NCBI GenBank assembly: GCA_947311485.1
Contig: CAMZLM010000025.1
Span: forward strand, 1 to 51,328
Length of the DNA stretch: 51,328 nucleotides
Source: an uncultured Paracoccaceae bacterium
GTDB taxonomy: Bacteria > Pseudomonadota > Alphaproteobacteria > Rhodobacterales > Rhodobacteraceae
Reading direction: 5' to 3'
The notes beneath the pieces were generated by a model. The model saw only the letters and a list, made by a program, of their open reading frames with translations. It did not search any database and had not been told where the DNA came from. Shown here one piece after another: positions 17,431 to 27,163 of this stretch. The position numbers and the translations under genes were made by a program. Position 1 is the stretch's first letter. Each line of letters opens with the position of its first letter.

Positions 17431-17934
17431 ATGTCCGATCGTCTGCCCCATGAAAAAGGTTTCCACATCAGCTGGGATCAAATCCACCGCGACAGCCGCG
17501 CGCTTGCCTGGCGGCTGGATGGCAAAGGGCCGGACAACGGAGCCTGGAAAGCCATCATCGCCGTAACGCGCGGTGGCATGGCTCCGGCAATGATCATCGC
17601 GCGGGAGTTGGACATCCGCACCGTGGATACCATCAGCATCAAATCCTATGACCATCAAAAACGCTCCGAGGCCAAAGTCCTGCAACAACCGGATCCGGAT
17701 CTGGTCGGGGATGGCACCGGCATTTTGATCATCGACGATCTGGTGGACAGCGGCAAAACACTCGAGGTGATCCGCGCCATGTACCCCAAAGCACATTTCG
17801 CCACGGTTTACGCCAAACCCGAAGGCCGTCCCATGGTCGAAACCTTTATTACCGAGGTCTCCCAAGACACATGGATTTTCTTCCCGTGGGATATGGCTCT
17901 GCAATATGTTGAACCCTATCGCGGGACCGATTGA
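17431..17934 (+). CDS. gpt: Xanthine phosphoribosyltransferase
   Basis: A 167-residue type I phosphoribosyltransferase converting xanthine/guanine plus PRPP to nucleotides (purine salvage). The PRPP loop is [15 protein letters not shown], the upstream [16 protein letters not shown] block carries the second PRPP contact, and WIFFPWD at the C-terminus is typical of Gpt. The frame is open upstream, but I take the ATG beginning [11 protein letters not shown], as in relatives. The stop overlaps the next start (TGATG). Confidence 0.93.
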   Translation: MSDRLPHEKGFHISWDQIHRDSRALAWRLDGKGPDNGAWKAIIAVTRGGMAPAMIIARELDIRTVDTISIKSYDHQKRSEAKVLQQPDPDLVGDGTGILIIDDLVDSGKTLEVIRAMYPKAHFATVYAKPEGRPMVETFITEVSQDTWIFFPWDMALQYVEPYRGTD

Positions 17935-19085
17935 TGAAACGCAATTCCGACCTGTCACCACAAACCAAAGCGGCGCAGGCCTTGCACATGCTGGACGGGG
18001 CTTCCGGTGCCGTGGTGCCCCCGATGCACAGCGCCTCTACCTTTGCGCGCGACGAAAATTATGAATTGCGCGACGGGTTTATCTACAGCCGCTATGGCTC
18101 GCCCACCACGGAACAAGGCGAAGATATGATCAAATCGCTGGAAGGCGCGGATGACACCCTGCTGTTCAATTCCGGCATGTCCGCAACCGTTGCCGTGATC
18201 GAGGCTTTGCCGATGGGCGCGCATGTGGTGGCGCAATCGATGATGTACCACATCGGCCTGAACTGGCTGAACCGTCAGGCCGCGCGCGGGGTGATCGGCT
18301 TTGACAGTTTTGAGGCAGGTAATCTGGAGGCCCTGAGCGCCGCCATCAAACCGGGTGAAACCAAACTGGTCTGGATTGAAACCCCCGCCAATGGCGACTG
18401 GTCAATCACGGATATTGCCGCCGCCGCCGACATCGCCCATGCGGCGGGCGCGATCCTGATGGTGGACAGCACCGCCGCCCCGCCCTGCACCACACGGCCG
18501 CTGGAACTGGGCGCGGATATCGCCTTTCATTCCGCCACCAAATATCTGAACGGCCACTCCGACCTGACGGCCGGCGTTTTATCCGCCCGCGCCGCCCTGC
18601 CCATCTGGGAGGAAATCCACAACGTTCGCAGCTTTCAGGGCACCATCCTACCCGGTTTCGAGGCTTGGCTGCTGATCCGTGGCTTGCGCACGCTTTACAT
18701 CCGCTACAAAACCGCCAGCGACAACGCGATGAGGTTGGCGCAGCATTTTGAAGGTCATGACGGAATAGAAGCCGTGCAATACCCCGGCTTGCCAAGCCAC
18801 AAGGGCCACGCTATAGCCGCCAAGCAAATGACCGGCGGGTTTGGCGGGATGATGTCCCTGCTTGTCAAAGGCCCGAAGGGGCGTGCGTTGGCAGTTGCCA
18901 AAACCTGTGACGTGTTCATTCCGGCAACATCCCTTGGCGGGGTGGAAAGCCTGATCGAACACCGGTTGACCGTTTCAGGCGAGGGCTACGGCATCCCCGA
19001 AAACATGCTGCGCCTGTCGATCGGGATCGAGGATGTGGATGATCTGATTGCCGATCTGGAACAGGCGCTGGCGACGACGGCATAG
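17934..19085 (+). CDS. PLP-dependent trans-sulfuration enzyme (cystathionine beta-lyase-like)
   Basis: A 383-residue Cys/Met-metabolism PLP enzyme of the cystathionine gamma-synthase/beta-lyase family. The PLP-binding lysine lies in FHSATKYLNGHSDLTAG. The N-terminal YSRYGSPTTEQGE motif contributes to the neighbouring active site. The C-terminal LGGVESLIEHRLTVS is a family signature. Start ATG overlaps the gpt stop; a TTG one codon earlier is unlikely. The exact reaction (beta-lyase, gamma-lyase or O-acetylhomoserine sulfhydrylase) cannot be decided from motifs alone. Confidence 0.87.
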   Translation: MKRNSDLSPQTKAAQALHMLDGASGAVVPPMHSASTFARDENYELRDGFIYSRYGSPTTEQGEDMIKSLEGADDTLLFNSGMSATVAVIEALPMGAHVVAQSMMYHIGLNWLNRQAARGVIGFDSFEAGNLEALSAAIKPGETKLVWIETPANGDWSITDIAAAADIAHAAGAILMVDSTAAPPCTTRPLELGADIAFHSATKYLNGHSDLTAGVLSARAALPIWEEIHNVRSFQGTILPGFEAWLLIRGLRTLYIRYKTASDNAMRLAQHFEGHDGIEAVQYPGLPSHKGHAIAAKQMTGGFGGMMSLLVKGPKGRALAVAKTCDVFIPATSLGGVESLIEHRLTVSGEGYGIPENMLRLSIGIEDVDDLIADLEQALATTA

Positions 19086-19131
19086 CGTTGCCGCGTCAAA
19101 GAAACCTGAACGCCCGAGGCAAATCAAGGAT

Positions 19132-19151
19132 GCCTCCGGCGGGGATATTTA
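19132..19151 (-). repeat. 3'-flank repeat motif, copy 1
   Basis: On the minus strand this reads TAAATATCCCCGCCGGAGGC, about 20 nt past the gapR stop. It resembles motifs 3' of the SDR, adenosine kinase and fadR/atpF genes (see findings). Confidence 0.5.
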
Positions 19152-19171
19152 TCGCGAATTCGAAGACAGGG

Positions 19172-19444
19172 CTACATCCCCAGCGCTTCTTTGTACATGT
19201 CCAGAACCGCTTCCTCTTCGGAGATTTCTGCCGGATCTTTCTTGCGCAGGGCCACTATCTTGCGCAGGACCTTGGTGTCATAGCCGCGGGATTTGGCTTC
19301 GGCCATCACTTCTTTTTGTTGCTCGGCGATGTCTTTCTTTTCGGCGTCCAGACGCTCGAAACGTTCAACAAATGCGCGCAATTCGCCAGCGGCAACGCGA
19401 TAAGTATTGTCGCCCGGGGTGTTTGGGTGTTCTTCATCATTCAT
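19172..19444 (-). CDS. gapR: GapR-family DNA-binding protein (DUF2312)
   Basis: A 90-residue, highly charged helical protein of the GapR/DUF2312 family, which in Caulobacter binds overtwisted AT-rich DNA and helps topoisomerases during replication. Recognisable blocks are AAGELRAFVERFERLDAEKK, EVMAEAKSRGYDTKVLRKI and VALRKKDPAEISEEEAVLD. The ATG at 19444 has GAGG upstream; the frame extends 18 codons further without conservation. It is a single gene with a repeat motif downstream. Confidence 0.93.
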   Translation of the reverse strand: MNDEEHPNTPGDNTYRVAAGELRAFVERFERLDAEKKDIAEQQKEVMAEAKSRGYDTKVLRKIVALRKKDPAEISEEEAVLDMYKEALGM

Positions 19445-19560
19445 GGCTCGGTCCTCTTTTGTTTTGCCCTGATTACCCGCCCCGCGCCCGCGCCGCAAGG
19501 CCGTGCTTGTCGCAAAAGCGCAGCTGTTGTAGAAGGCGCGCGAAACAAGAGGAATTCCCC

Positions 19561-19773
19561 ATGGATTATCTGGTCATCCCCGGCGCGCTAATTGCGCTTT
19601 TGGGCATAGGCGGTCTGGCCTATTGCATTATTCAGGCCAACAAACTGCGCACCTCCGGTCTGGAGGGCGAAGAGCTGGTCGGCAAATTGCAGGCGTTGAT
19701 TCCGATCAATCTGGCGTCTGTGTTTACCGCCACAATCGGGTTGGCGGCCGTGGTTATCGGGATGTTGCTATAG
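19561..19773 (+). CDS. Small two-helix membrane protein
   Basis: A 70-residue protein with two hydrophobic segments (about 4-24 and 48-69) separated by a charged loop, KLRTSGLEGEELVGKLQAL. I do not recognise a named function. GAGGAATT lies at the right distance before the ATG, which supports the start. Its 3' end overlaps the convergent hydrolase gene by 20 nt. Divergent neighbour: gapR. Confidence 0.72.
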   Translation: MDYLVIPGALIALLGIGGLAYCIIQANKLRTSGLEGEELVGKLQALIPINLASVFTATIGLAAVVIGMLL

Positions 19774-20521
19774 CGGCATCGACCTCGGCGATGGATTCGC
19801 GGATCAATTGCAGCTGGGCGGGGTCGGAAAACCGGTGATCAGCCCCTTTGACCAATGTCAGGCGCATGTCGTCGCATCCGGCGTGGTCAAGGATCCGCAG
19901 CGGAACCGATTGCGCCACATCCGTATCTGCCGTGCCATGCAGCAAGCGCACCGGAAACGGCAGGTTCAGCGGTTCCCGCAGCACCAGATTTTCGCGGCCA
20001 TCATCGATCAGTTTTCGGGTGATGATATAGGGATCATCCGAATAGTCCGACGGCAAGGCCACCTGCCCGGTTTTGGCCATTTCGGCCCGTTGGGCGTCGG
20101 TGAAACCGTCCCACATGCTGTCCTCGGTGAAATCTGGGGCGGCGGCAATACCGACCAGACCGGCGACCTTGTCCGGCATGGCACGCGCCACCAACAGCGC
20201 CATCCAGCCGCCCATAGAGCTGCCGACAAGGATCTGTGGCCCGTCGGTGACCTCGCCAATCATATCCATCGCGTCCTGCGCCCAGTCGCCGATGCAGCCA
20301 TCCAGAAAATTACCCGAGCTTTGCCCGTGGCCGGAATAGTCAAATCGTAAAAACGCACGGTTGCGTCGTTCGGCCCAGTCTTGCAGGTAAACTGCCTTGG
20401 TGCCTTCCATGTCGGATTTGAACCCGCCCAGAAACACAATCCCCGGCCTGTCACTGGTTTCGCCGCTCTGGTGATAGGCCAGCTTGCGTCCCTCCGGGGT
20501 GGTCAGATATTTCGGTGACAT
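19754..20521 (-). CDS. Alpha/beta hydrolase
   Basis: A 255-residue alpha/beta hydrolase, probably a carboxylesterase/serine hydrolase. The nucleophile elbow is GSSMGG with Ser102, the acid is Asp199 in HGTAD, and the base is His229 in GADHRF. The oxyanion region is FLGGFKSDMEGTK. There is no signal peptide, so it is cytoplasmic. A strong SD (AAAGGAG) precedes the ATG. It resembles the YheT/BAAT-like 'alpha/beta hydrolase, 250 aa' group common in Rhodobacteraceae; the substrate is unknown. Confidence 0.87.
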   Translation of the reverse strand: MSPKYLTTPEGRKLAYHQSGETSDRPGIVFLGGFKSDMEGTKAVYLQDWAERRNRAFLRFDYSGHGQSSGNFLDGCIGDWAQDAMDMIGEVTDGPQILVGSSMGGWMALLVARAMPDKVAGLVGIAAAPDFTEDSMWDGFTDAQRAEMAKTGQVALPSDYSDDPYIITRKLIDDGRENLVLREPLNLPFPVRLLHGTADTDVAQSVPLRILDHAGCDDMRLTLVKGADHRFSDPAQLQLIRESIAEVDAAIATSR

Positions 20522-20658
20522 GGCGGCTCCTTTGGCTTGCTTGCGGTTAGATGTACCAGAGCATTTAAGGGAATCAATATCTGGCAGGTCTTTTATTTCG
20601 CAGTGAAACCGTGCTATTCTAAAGGCCTTAGCGATCCCCCCGCCTCAGGAATAATTTC

Positions 20659-21999
20659 ATGCGTCTTTTTCTTATGCTTCTGGCCGTTATAGGCAGCCTT
20701 TCTATTACCGCACCTGTTTTTGCACAGGATGAACAGCCCTCGGGCACGATCACCGTCGAAGACAGCGCCACCAAGGACGCCGCGATGGCGGTTCGGATGC
20801 GCGATATTCTGGCGGAGCTGGGCGGCTATGAGGATGTCACCGTGACTGTTTCCAGCGGCATTGTCACCCTGCGCGGCACCACCATTGATGCCGACCATGC
20901 GGAACGACTGAACGATCTGGCCGCCCGCGTCGAAGGGGTGGTTGCGATTGAAAACAACGTGGTGGAAACCACCGACCTTGTGAGACGGTTAAATCCGGCG
21001 ATTGAACGGTTCAAGACCCGTGCCTTGCAAATGGTGGCCTATCTGCCCTTGCTAGCGGTGGCCGCGCTGGCCTTTGGCGTGGTGGTTTTCATTGGTTTTT
21101 TCATCGCGCGGCGCAAGCAGCCCTGGGATAAACTGGCCCCGAATGCGTTTATTGCCGATATTTACCGGCAGCTGATCCGCATCGGTTTTATGATGATTGC
21201 CCTGGTGGTGGCGCTGGATATTCTGGGGGCGACGGCGTTGTTGTCGACCATTCTGGGGGCTGCGGGGATTATCGGTCTGGCTATCGGTTTTGCTGTGCGC
21301 GACACGGTGGAAAATTTCATCTCCTCGATCATGTTGTCGATCCGCCAGCCTTTCCGCCCCAATGACACTGTGGAAATCGGCGGCGATACCGGCAAGGTGA
21401 TCCGCCTGACCAGCCGCGCCACCATCCTGCTATCCTTTGACGGCAACCACATCCGCATCCCCAATGCGACGGTGTTCAAAAGCCGGATCATCAATTATTC
21501 ACGCAATGATTCCCGCCGGTTCCGGTTTGAACTGGGCGTTGCCCCCGATACAGATCTGGACCGCGCCCGCGATATCGGGTTGCAAGTGCTGAAGGGTCTG
21601 CCCTTTGTGCTGAAAACCCCCGCCCCGTCGGTCTGGAACAGTGCCATTGGCGACAGCACCATCACCATGACCTTTACCGGCTGGGTTTTGCAGGCCAACA
21701 CATCGCTGGCCATGGCCAAGAGCGAGGCTATCCGCCTGAGCATTGTAACCTTTACCAATGCCGGTATTGCCATGCCGGAGCCGACCTACCGCCTGATTAT
21801 CAATCCGGATTCCTGCCTGTCGGGCGAATTGACCGCCTCAAGCGCACCGGCCCCTGCGCAACAGGATGTGGCACCGGTCCTGAGTGCGGAGGAAATGGAT
21901 GACAACACCGATCATGCGCTGGAAACACTGGTCAATGCAGAGCGCGAAGAACTGAAAGACGACGACCTGTTAAACCGCGAAGGCGCGCTTGAGGAATAG
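20659..21999 (+). CDS. BON-domain mechanosensitive channel (MscS family)
   Basis: A 446-residue inner-membrane channel, probably gating under membrane tension on osmotic downshock. Signal peptide is at 1-22 (ending PVFA). A periplasmic BON domain spans ~35-105 (VTVTVSSGIVTLRGTTIDADH, VVAIENNVV). After two or three hydrophobic helices comes the pore helix GAAGIIGLAIGFAVRDTVENFISS. The MscS beta domain follows (IGGDTGKVIRLTSRATILLSFDGN). The acidic C-terminal tail is rich in Glu/Asp. Relatives in alphaproteobacteria share the BON fusion. Confidence 0.9.
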   Translation: MRLFLMLLAVIGSLSITAPVFAQDEQPSGTITVEDSATKDAAMAVRMRDILAELGGYEDVTVTVSSGIVTLRGTTIDADHAERLNDLAARVEGVVAIENNVVETTDLVRRLNPAIERFKTRALQMVAYLPLLAVAALAFGVVVFIGFFIARRKQPWDKLAPNAFIADIYRQLIRIGFMMIALVVALDILGATALLSTILGAAGIIGLAIGFAVRDTVENFISSIMLSIRQPFRPNDTVEIGGDTGKVIRLTSRATILLSFDGNHIRIPNATVFKSRIINYSRNDSRRFRFELGVAPDTDLDRARDIGLQVLKGLPFVLKTPAPSVWNSAIGDSTITMTFTGWVLQANTSLAMAKSEAIRLSIVTFTNAGIAMPEPTYRLIINPDSCLSGELTASSAPAPAQQDVAPVLSAEEMDDNTDHALETLVNAEREELKDDDLLNREGALEE

Positions 22000-22004
22000 G
22001 CCTG

Positions 22005-22022
22005 CCGCTTTAGCCAAAGCGG
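22005..22022. terminator. Hairpin at the mscS 3' end
   Basis: CCGCTTT-AGCC-AAAGCGG forms a 7-bp stem just past the mscS stop, and its arms include the stop of the convergent 56-aa ORF. There is no T run, so termination is only a guess. Confidence 0.35.
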
Positions 22023-22180
22023 GCCTGTAGCTGTCTAAAGTCGACCTTTAGCGGCTGTGGTTTTTGTCTGGTCACGTCGACCGCGCGTTCTTGCAGGGTT
22101 TCGGATGTCCGGAGGGATGTGGTCTTAGGCGCGTTGGTCCCATTGCGGTCCTGTACACGCGGGGCGGTTTTGGATGCCAT
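22010..22180 (-). CDS. Hypothetical 56-residue protein
   Basis: An uninterrupted ATG-to-TAA frame encoding 56 residues, opening MASKTAPRVQDRNGTNAPKT and ending KVDFRQLQARFG. The composition is hydrophilic, rich in Thr, Arg, Gln and Lys, with no cysteine, transmembrane segment or known motif. GAGG lies eight nt before the ATG. It is convergent with the mscS-type gene and just upstream of a region with inverted repeats. I do not recognise a family. The compositional balance and SD make it a plausible real small gene. Confidence 0.5.
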   Translation of the reverse strand: MASKTAPRVQDRNGTNAPKTTSLRTSETLQERAVDVTRQKPQPLKVDFRQLQARFG

Positions 22181-22270
22181 TTTTTCTGCCTCGATACGCT
22201 ACTGTTTACCTGTACCCTTGATTCGGTTTTGGCCTCGATAGATCAAGGCTGATACGGAATAGAGGCGAAA

Positions 22271-22300
22271 ATAGGGCCGCCCCAAGAGAAGCAGCCCTAT
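22271..22300 (-). terminator. Possible terminator of thrS
   Basis: ATAGGGC pairs with GCCCTAT across a 16-nt loop; on the minus strand the stem is followed by TTTT. It lies ~80 nt past the thrS stop. The stem is short for its loop. Confidence 0.4.
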
Positions 22301-22379
22301 GTCAGGAAATGTAACGACAGATTTGTCTAAAGTTGTGGGAAAACAGCATCTACATCGGCTGCTTTCTATGGCGATTCGC

Positions 22380-24326
22380 TTAACGCATATCCGGCGGTGT
22401 GGCTTCGTCCTGTAACTGTGCCACGATCTCGTCCAGCGTCATCACGTTGGTGCGTTTTTCACCCAGCCGGCGCACGGTGACGGTCCGCTCCTCGACCTCG
22501 CGGTTACCCACAGCCAGAATGACCGGCACTTTGCCCAGCGAATGCTCGCGGACTTTGTAGTTGATCTTCTCGTTGCGCAAATCGGCCTCGGCGCGGATGC
22601 CGACCTTGGCCAACGCGGCAACGACCTCGGTTGCATAATCGTTGGCGTCCGAAATGATCGGTGCGACAACCACCTGACGCGGAGCCAGCCAAAGCGGGAA
22701 TTTACCGGCGTAGTTTTCGATCAACATACCGATGAACCGCTCAAACGATCCCAGCGTAGCGCGGTGCAACATCACTGGGCGGTGCTTGGCCCCGTCCTCG
22801 CCCACATAATTCGCGTCCAGCCGTTCAGGCAGCACAAAATCCACCTGCAAGGTACCGCATTGCCAATCGCGGCCAATGGCGTCGGTCAGCACGAATTCGA
22901 GCTTCGGCCCATAGAACGCGCCTTCGCCCGGGTTCAGGGTGAATTCGGAACCGGCGGCCTTGGTCGCGGCAATCAACGCGGATTCCGCTTTGTCCCAGAC
23001 CTCATCCGAACCGGCCCGTTTTTCCGGCCGGTCCGAGAATTTCACCGAGAAGTTTTCAAACCCCAGATCGGTGTAGACCTCTGAAAGGAAGTCGATGAAT
23101 TTCTTGGTTTCATCCTCGATCTGGGCTTCGGTACAGAAAATATGCGCATCATCCTGTGTGAACCCGCGCACCCGCATGATACCATGCAGCGCGCCGGACG
23201 GTTCATAGCGGTTACACGACCCGAATTCCGCCATCCGCAACGGCAGGTCGCGATAGGATTTCAGGCCCTGATTGAAAATCTGCACATGGCAGGGGCAGTT
23301 CATCGGTTTGAGCGCATTCACCGTTTTTTCGCGCGCGTGTTCCTCGTCCACTTCGACGATAAACATGTGGTCCTGATATTTTTCCCAGTGGCCCGAGGCC
23401 TCCCACAACTTGCGATCCACCACTTGCGGGGTGTTGACCTCTACATAGCCGCCCGCGGTTTGTTTGCGGCGCATGTAATCCTGAAGCGCAGTGTAAATCC
23501 GCCAGCCGTTCGGATGCCAGAACACCTGCCCCGGGGCTTCTTCCTGCATGTGGAACAGGTCCATTTCACGGCCCAATTTGCGGTGGTCGCGTTTGGCGGC
23601 CTCCTCCAGCATCAACAAATGCGCCTTGAGATCCTTCTTGTTCTGAAACGCCACCCCGTAAATCCGTTGCAACATCGGATTATCCGAATTACCGCGCCAA
23701 TAGGCACCGGCCACGGACATCAGCTTGAAGCTGTCTCCGGGCACCTGCCCCGTATGCTGCAAATGCGGACCACGGCACAGATCCTGCCAGTCGCCATGCC
23801 AGTACATGCGCAGGTCTTCGCCCTCGGGGATCATGCCGACGAGTTCAACCTTATAGGGTTCGTTGTTGTCCTCATAGTATTTGATCGCGCGGTCGCGGTC
23901 CCATAATTCGGTACGCACCGCATCACGTTTGTTGATGATCTCGCGCATCTTCTTTTCGATGGTCTCGAGGTCTTCGGGCTGAAACGGTTCTGCGCGGTCG
24001 AAATCGTAATAAAAGCCGTTGGTGATGACAGGGCCGATGGTAACTTTTACGTCCGGCCACAATTCCTGCACCGCACGTGCCATGATGTGGGCACAGTCAT
24101 GGCGGATCAATTCAAGCGCCTTGTCCGTGTCCTTGTTGGTATAGATCGCAAAATCCGCATCCGTTTCAATCGGACGGCTCAGATCACGGTGTTCGCCGTT
24201 CACGGAACAGGAAAACGCGGCCTTGGACAAGGATTTGGAAATATCGGCGGCAACGTCTGCGCCGGTGATCCCTGCGGGATACACACGTTGATTGCCATCA
24301 GGAAGGGTCAGGGTAATATCAGCCAT
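22380..24326 (-). CDS. thrS: Threonyl-tRNA synthetase
   Basis: A 648-residue class II synthetase charging tRNA-Thr. An N-terminal TGS domain (~1-60) is followed by the editing domain with [11 protein letters not shown] zinc-site-like histidines. The catalytic core has motif 2 ([18 protein letters not shown]) and the zinc-binding cysteine in [10 protein letters not shown]. An anticodon-binding domain (~540-640) ends the protein. Length is standard. GAGGAG precedes the ATG. It is monocistronic. Confidence 0.97.
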   Translation of the reverse strand: MADITLTLPDGNQRVYPAGITGADVAADISKSLSKAAFSCSVNGEHRDLSRPIETDADFAIYTNKDTDKALELIRHDCAHIMARAVQELWPDVKVTIGPVITNGFYYDFDRAEPFQPEDLETIEKKMREIINKRDAVRTELWDRDRAIKYYEDNNEPYKVELVGMIPEGEDLRMYWHGDWQDLCRGPHLQHTGQVPGDSFKLMSVAGAYWRGNSDNPMLQRIYGVAFQNKKDLKAHLLMLEEAAKRDHRKLGREMDLFHMQEEAPGQVFWHPNGWRIYTALQDYMRRKQTAGGYVEVNTPQVVDRKLWEASGHWEKYQDHMFIVEVDEEHAREKTVNALKPMNCPCHVQIFNQGLKSYRDLPLRMAEFGSCNRYEPSGALHGIMRVRGFTQDDAHIFCTEAQIEDETKKFIDFLSEVYTDLGFENFSVKFSDRPEKRAGSDEVWDKAESALIAATKAAGSEFTLNPGEGAFYGPKLEFVLTDAIGRDWQCGTLQVDFVLPERLDANYVGEDGAKHRPVMLHRATLGSFERFIGMLIENYAGKFPLWLAPRQVVVAPIISDANDYATEVVAALAKVGIRAEADLRNEKINYKVREHSLGKVPVILAVGNREVEERTVTVRRLGEKRTNVMTLDEIVAQLQDEATPPDMR

Positions 24327-24442
24327 TGGCTGTTCTCCTCGTCGTTTTGGTGCCTACGAAACACCCGGTTGCGGTATGGGCGCGTGATGGGCGTTTTGAC
24401 GAGAAAAGTCAATGGGAGAGGATCAGGATTTCAACGATAAAA

Positions 24443-24463
24443 AAGGGGGCCGTCCGCCCCCTT
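24443..24463 (-). terminator. Intrinsic terminator of the RTX-Hint gene
   Basis: On the minus strand AAGGGGGC-GGACG-GCCCCCTT is followed by TTTTTT, directly after the gene's stop. The stem is strong and GC-rich with an ideal U tract. Confidence 0.88.
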
Positions 24464-24469
24464 GTCCAT

Positions 24470-27163
24470 TCAAACCACAAACCGCGCTTCGTGTTTGCGC
24501 ACAGTGGCGCGCGAAGCGTGATAGGCGGTCAGGCCGTCGGCTTTTCTCAACTCGGGGAACAGGGTGAAAATCTCGTCGCGTTGATCGGCATCAATGCCTT
24601 GCAAGGACTGGTCACCGGGTTGAAAGCTCTCGCTCCAGCTGCCGTTGGACATCACCACTTCATGGTGGTCGAACATGAAATGGATGTAATTTACCGCAGA
24701 CACATCCATACGCTTGATACCGTTATTGTGGATCAAATGTTTGGCTGCGGCAAAGACCTCGTTTTCGCCCAGATACAGTGCGGTTTTAGAATTGCAAATC
24801 AGCATCCGGTGGTTGGGGCTGAGCAGCATATCCCGATTGGGCAGATCATCCCCCAGTGCACCTTTGCGGATGAACACAGGCTGCAGTTTGGGCAGTGCCC
24901 GCAGGGTTGTGCCATCAAGATATTTATTGCCAATCCAGCGAATTTCCTGAAGACCGTTGTCACGGGTCACAATCCGGTCACCGACACGCAGCGTTTCCAC
25001 CAGCTGGTCGCCGTTTTCCGTACGGATTTTGGTACCCGGTGTGAAACAGGGAATCACGGTTTCGATGTTGCTAAAGGTCATCGAGCCGGTCACAGCCCCG
25101 TTCGTATCCAGAAAATCAACCGTGCCGTTTTCATGGTTTGCCGCATCATAGGTAACCCGCAAACGGCCAGCACCGGTCAGGTCGAGCGTATCATTGTCAA
25201 CGCCGCCTTCGCCGCCGTCCACGACATCCCCGTCGGTGCCCCCCAGAAATACATCGGCATCATCGCCGCCGGACAGGCTGTCACCACCGAGGCCACCGGT
25301 CAGCGTGTCATCGCCGACCCCGCCATAAATGGTGTCAACACCATCTTCGCCGTACAGGTCGTCATTACCCGCGTCCCCCCAGACAGTATCATTGCCAACA
25401 CCGGCAAAAACCGTGTCGTTACCGCTGCCGCCGTGGTCTTCGTCACTGCCAAGACCGGAATAAATCGTATCGTCACCCGCACCCGCCTGAACGATGTCAT
25501 CATCGCCGGTTTCGCCGGGCAAATAGGCATCGTCATTGTCGATCCGATCGCCGTCATCATCGCCGGTATAACCGTTGAAGATAAAATCGTTGCCCGCCGT
25601 CCCCGACACAATCCCGTCAGACCCCGGTGGAATGCCGATGGCCTCCAACGCGGCAGGCGTGGACAGATCGGCAGGCGAAATTCCCTTGAGCGTGATATTT
25701 TCACCCCCCGGAAAGGTCAGCACCGCGTTGCCGTTGCCATCATCGGAAACGGTTACGTCATTGGTGGTTACCGGCGTGCTGCCGCCATCGCGGGTCATGC
25801 CCGACACGTCCAGCTGATCATGGCCGGTAAAGGTGCCATCGCCGTTGTCGGTCGGCCCCTCAAAAGCGTCCACATTGTCCGAACCGGACCCGTCGGCCAG
25901 CTTCACCGTATCAATGGCCGAGGAAAGGATGATGTTTTCAATATCGATAAACGTGGTCGTGTCGGTGCCATCGGTAAAGCTGCCGTTGCCGTCCACGCCG
26001 TTGGTCAAGTCAATCGTCAGATTGGTTGTCACCGCGCTCATGTCGATGGTATCGCCGTTTACCTCGTCTTCTTCCTCGGCGTCGATCTGGTCATTGCCAA
26101 AGTGGTCCAGCACGATGAACGTATCATCGCCATAGCCACCCCATTCGTAGTCATCGCCCTCATTCGACCCACTATAAAACGTGTCATTGCCAAAAGAGCC
26201 ACGTAGCCAGTCATCGCCCGCACCGCCATACAGCACATCATTGCCGTAATCGCCGTTTACCCGGTCATTACCGTCACCGCCATAGAAAGTGTCGTTGCCA
26301 GTGCCGGTTTCAATCGAATCCGCACCCGCCCCGCCGTAAAAGACATCGTCGCCTTCGTTGCCATGCAGCGTGTCATTTCCGTCGCCGCCATAGAGCGTGT
26401 CATTATCAAAACCACCGTAAAGCACATCGTTGCCGGCTTCACCGTAAATTGTATCGCTGCCCTGATTGCCAAAAACGGTGTCATCACCCGCGCCGGCCAT
26501 GATCACATCGTCATTGGACCCATCCGCCGCATCATTGTTATCGACCATGTCGCCTTCGGGATCATCAAGATAGGCCCCGTCGATCACATCATTGCCGGCG
26601 GTCCCGTCCACGGTAAAATCCGGACCGGAGACAAAACCGATATCGCTGACGCCAAACGTCCCCGAACTATTGGCGCTCTCTCCGTTGTCGAAAATAAATT
26701 TCAGGCTGACAATCGGACCGGCGATATTCACGGTAACAGAATCCGCCGCCCCCACCGTTTCCACACCCGTCGACGCATTGCCATCCGCATTCAGGATTGT
26801 TCCACCATCCACGGAATGCAGCCCGTCCAGATTTGAAAACGTAATCGGCACCTGATTGCCATCCGCATCAAGGGCAATGATGGTCAGCTTGTCATCCCAG
26901 CTGGTCCCGTTGGAATCGATGTCGAAAATTTCAAAACTAAGATCCCTGACGGCACTGTCGAAATCCATCGTCGTCGTCACAGGTTCGGTCAGCCCCGAAA
27001 CCCAGAGCGCCTCTTGTGCCGGGGTTCCCTTAGACAAAACCGTCGCCGTCTTGCCGGCGTTGGTATCGGTTGCGATGGTGACACCGACGTTACTTGTCCC
27101 GGATGCAACGGCATAATTGCCGTTGGAACCCGCATTGGTCCAATCAAGAGTATAGTTCGTCAT
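24470..27163 (-). CDS. RTX calcium-binding protein with C-terminal Hint domain
   Basis: An 897-residue acidic, almost cysteine-free protein, presumably secreted by a type I system. Residues ~1-190 are a unique N-terminal domain. RTX nonapeptide repeats of the GGxGxD type form two blocks, ~215-345 and ~590-685 (for example LYGGDGNDTLHGNEGDD). The segment between them is Asp/Thr-rich. A Hedgehog/intein Hint domain begins at Cys706 (CFTPGTKIRT) and includes LVETLRVGDRIVTRDNGLQEI and LLSPNHRML. The start ATG has GGAG six nt ahead. Self-cleavage before Cys706 is a family-based expectation. No type I exporter genes are in the window. Confidence 0.88.
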   Translation of the reverse strand: MTNYTLDWTNAGSNGNYAVASGTSNVGVTIATDTNAGKTATVLSKGTPAQEALWVSGLTEPVTTTMDFDSAVRDLSFEIFDIDSNGTSWDDKLTIIALDADGNQVPITFSNLDGLHSVDGGTILNADGNASTGVETVGAADSVTVNIAGPIVSLKFIFDNGESANSSGTFGVSDIGFVSGPDFTVDGTAGNDVIDGAYLDDPEGDMVDNNDAADGSNDDVIMAGAGDDTVFGNQGSDTIYGEAGNDVLYGGFDNDTLYGGDGNDTLHGNEGDDVFYGGAGADSIETGTGNDTFYGGDGNDRVNGDYGNDVLYGGAGDDWLRGSFGNDTFYSGSNEGDDYEWGGYGDDTFIVLDHFGNDQIDAEEEDEVNGDTIDMSAVTTNLTIDLTNGVDGNGSFTDGTDTTTFIDIENIILSSAIDTVKLADGSGSDNVDAFEGPTDNGDGTFTGHDQLDVSGMTRDGGSTPVTTNDVTVSDDGNGNAVLTFPGGENITLKGISPADLSTPAALEAIGIPPGSDGIVSGTAGNDFIFNGYTGDDDGDRIDNDDAYLPGETGDDDIVQAGAGDDTIYSGLGSDEDHGGSGNDTVFAGVGNDTVWGDAGNDDLYGEDGVDTIYGGVGDDTLTGGLGGDSLSGGDDADVFLGGTDGDVVDGGEGGVDNDTLDLTGAGRLRVTYDAANHENGTVDFLDTNGAVTGSMTFSNIETVIPCFTPGTKIRTENGDQLVETLRVGDRIVTRDNGLQEIRWIGNKYLDGTTLRALPKLQPVFIRKGALGDDLPNRDMLLSPNHRMLICNSKTALYLGENEVFAAAKHLIHNNGIKRMDVSAVNYIHFMFDHHEVVMSNGSWSESFQPGDQSLQGIDADQRDEIFTLFPELRKADGLTAYHASRATVRKHEARFVV

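Noticed and set aside
24326-26206. 626-residue open frame on the plus strand opposite the RTX gene
   Set aside because: It is an antisense artefact of the repetitive, acidic RTX coding pattern, which yields an open reverse frame; it has no SD and a low-complexity Ile/Val/Ala-rich product.
25180-26500. Short tandem repeats that could be mistaken for a CRISPR array
   Set aside because: They encode in-frame GGxGxD RTX nonapeptides with variable third positions and no unique spacers.
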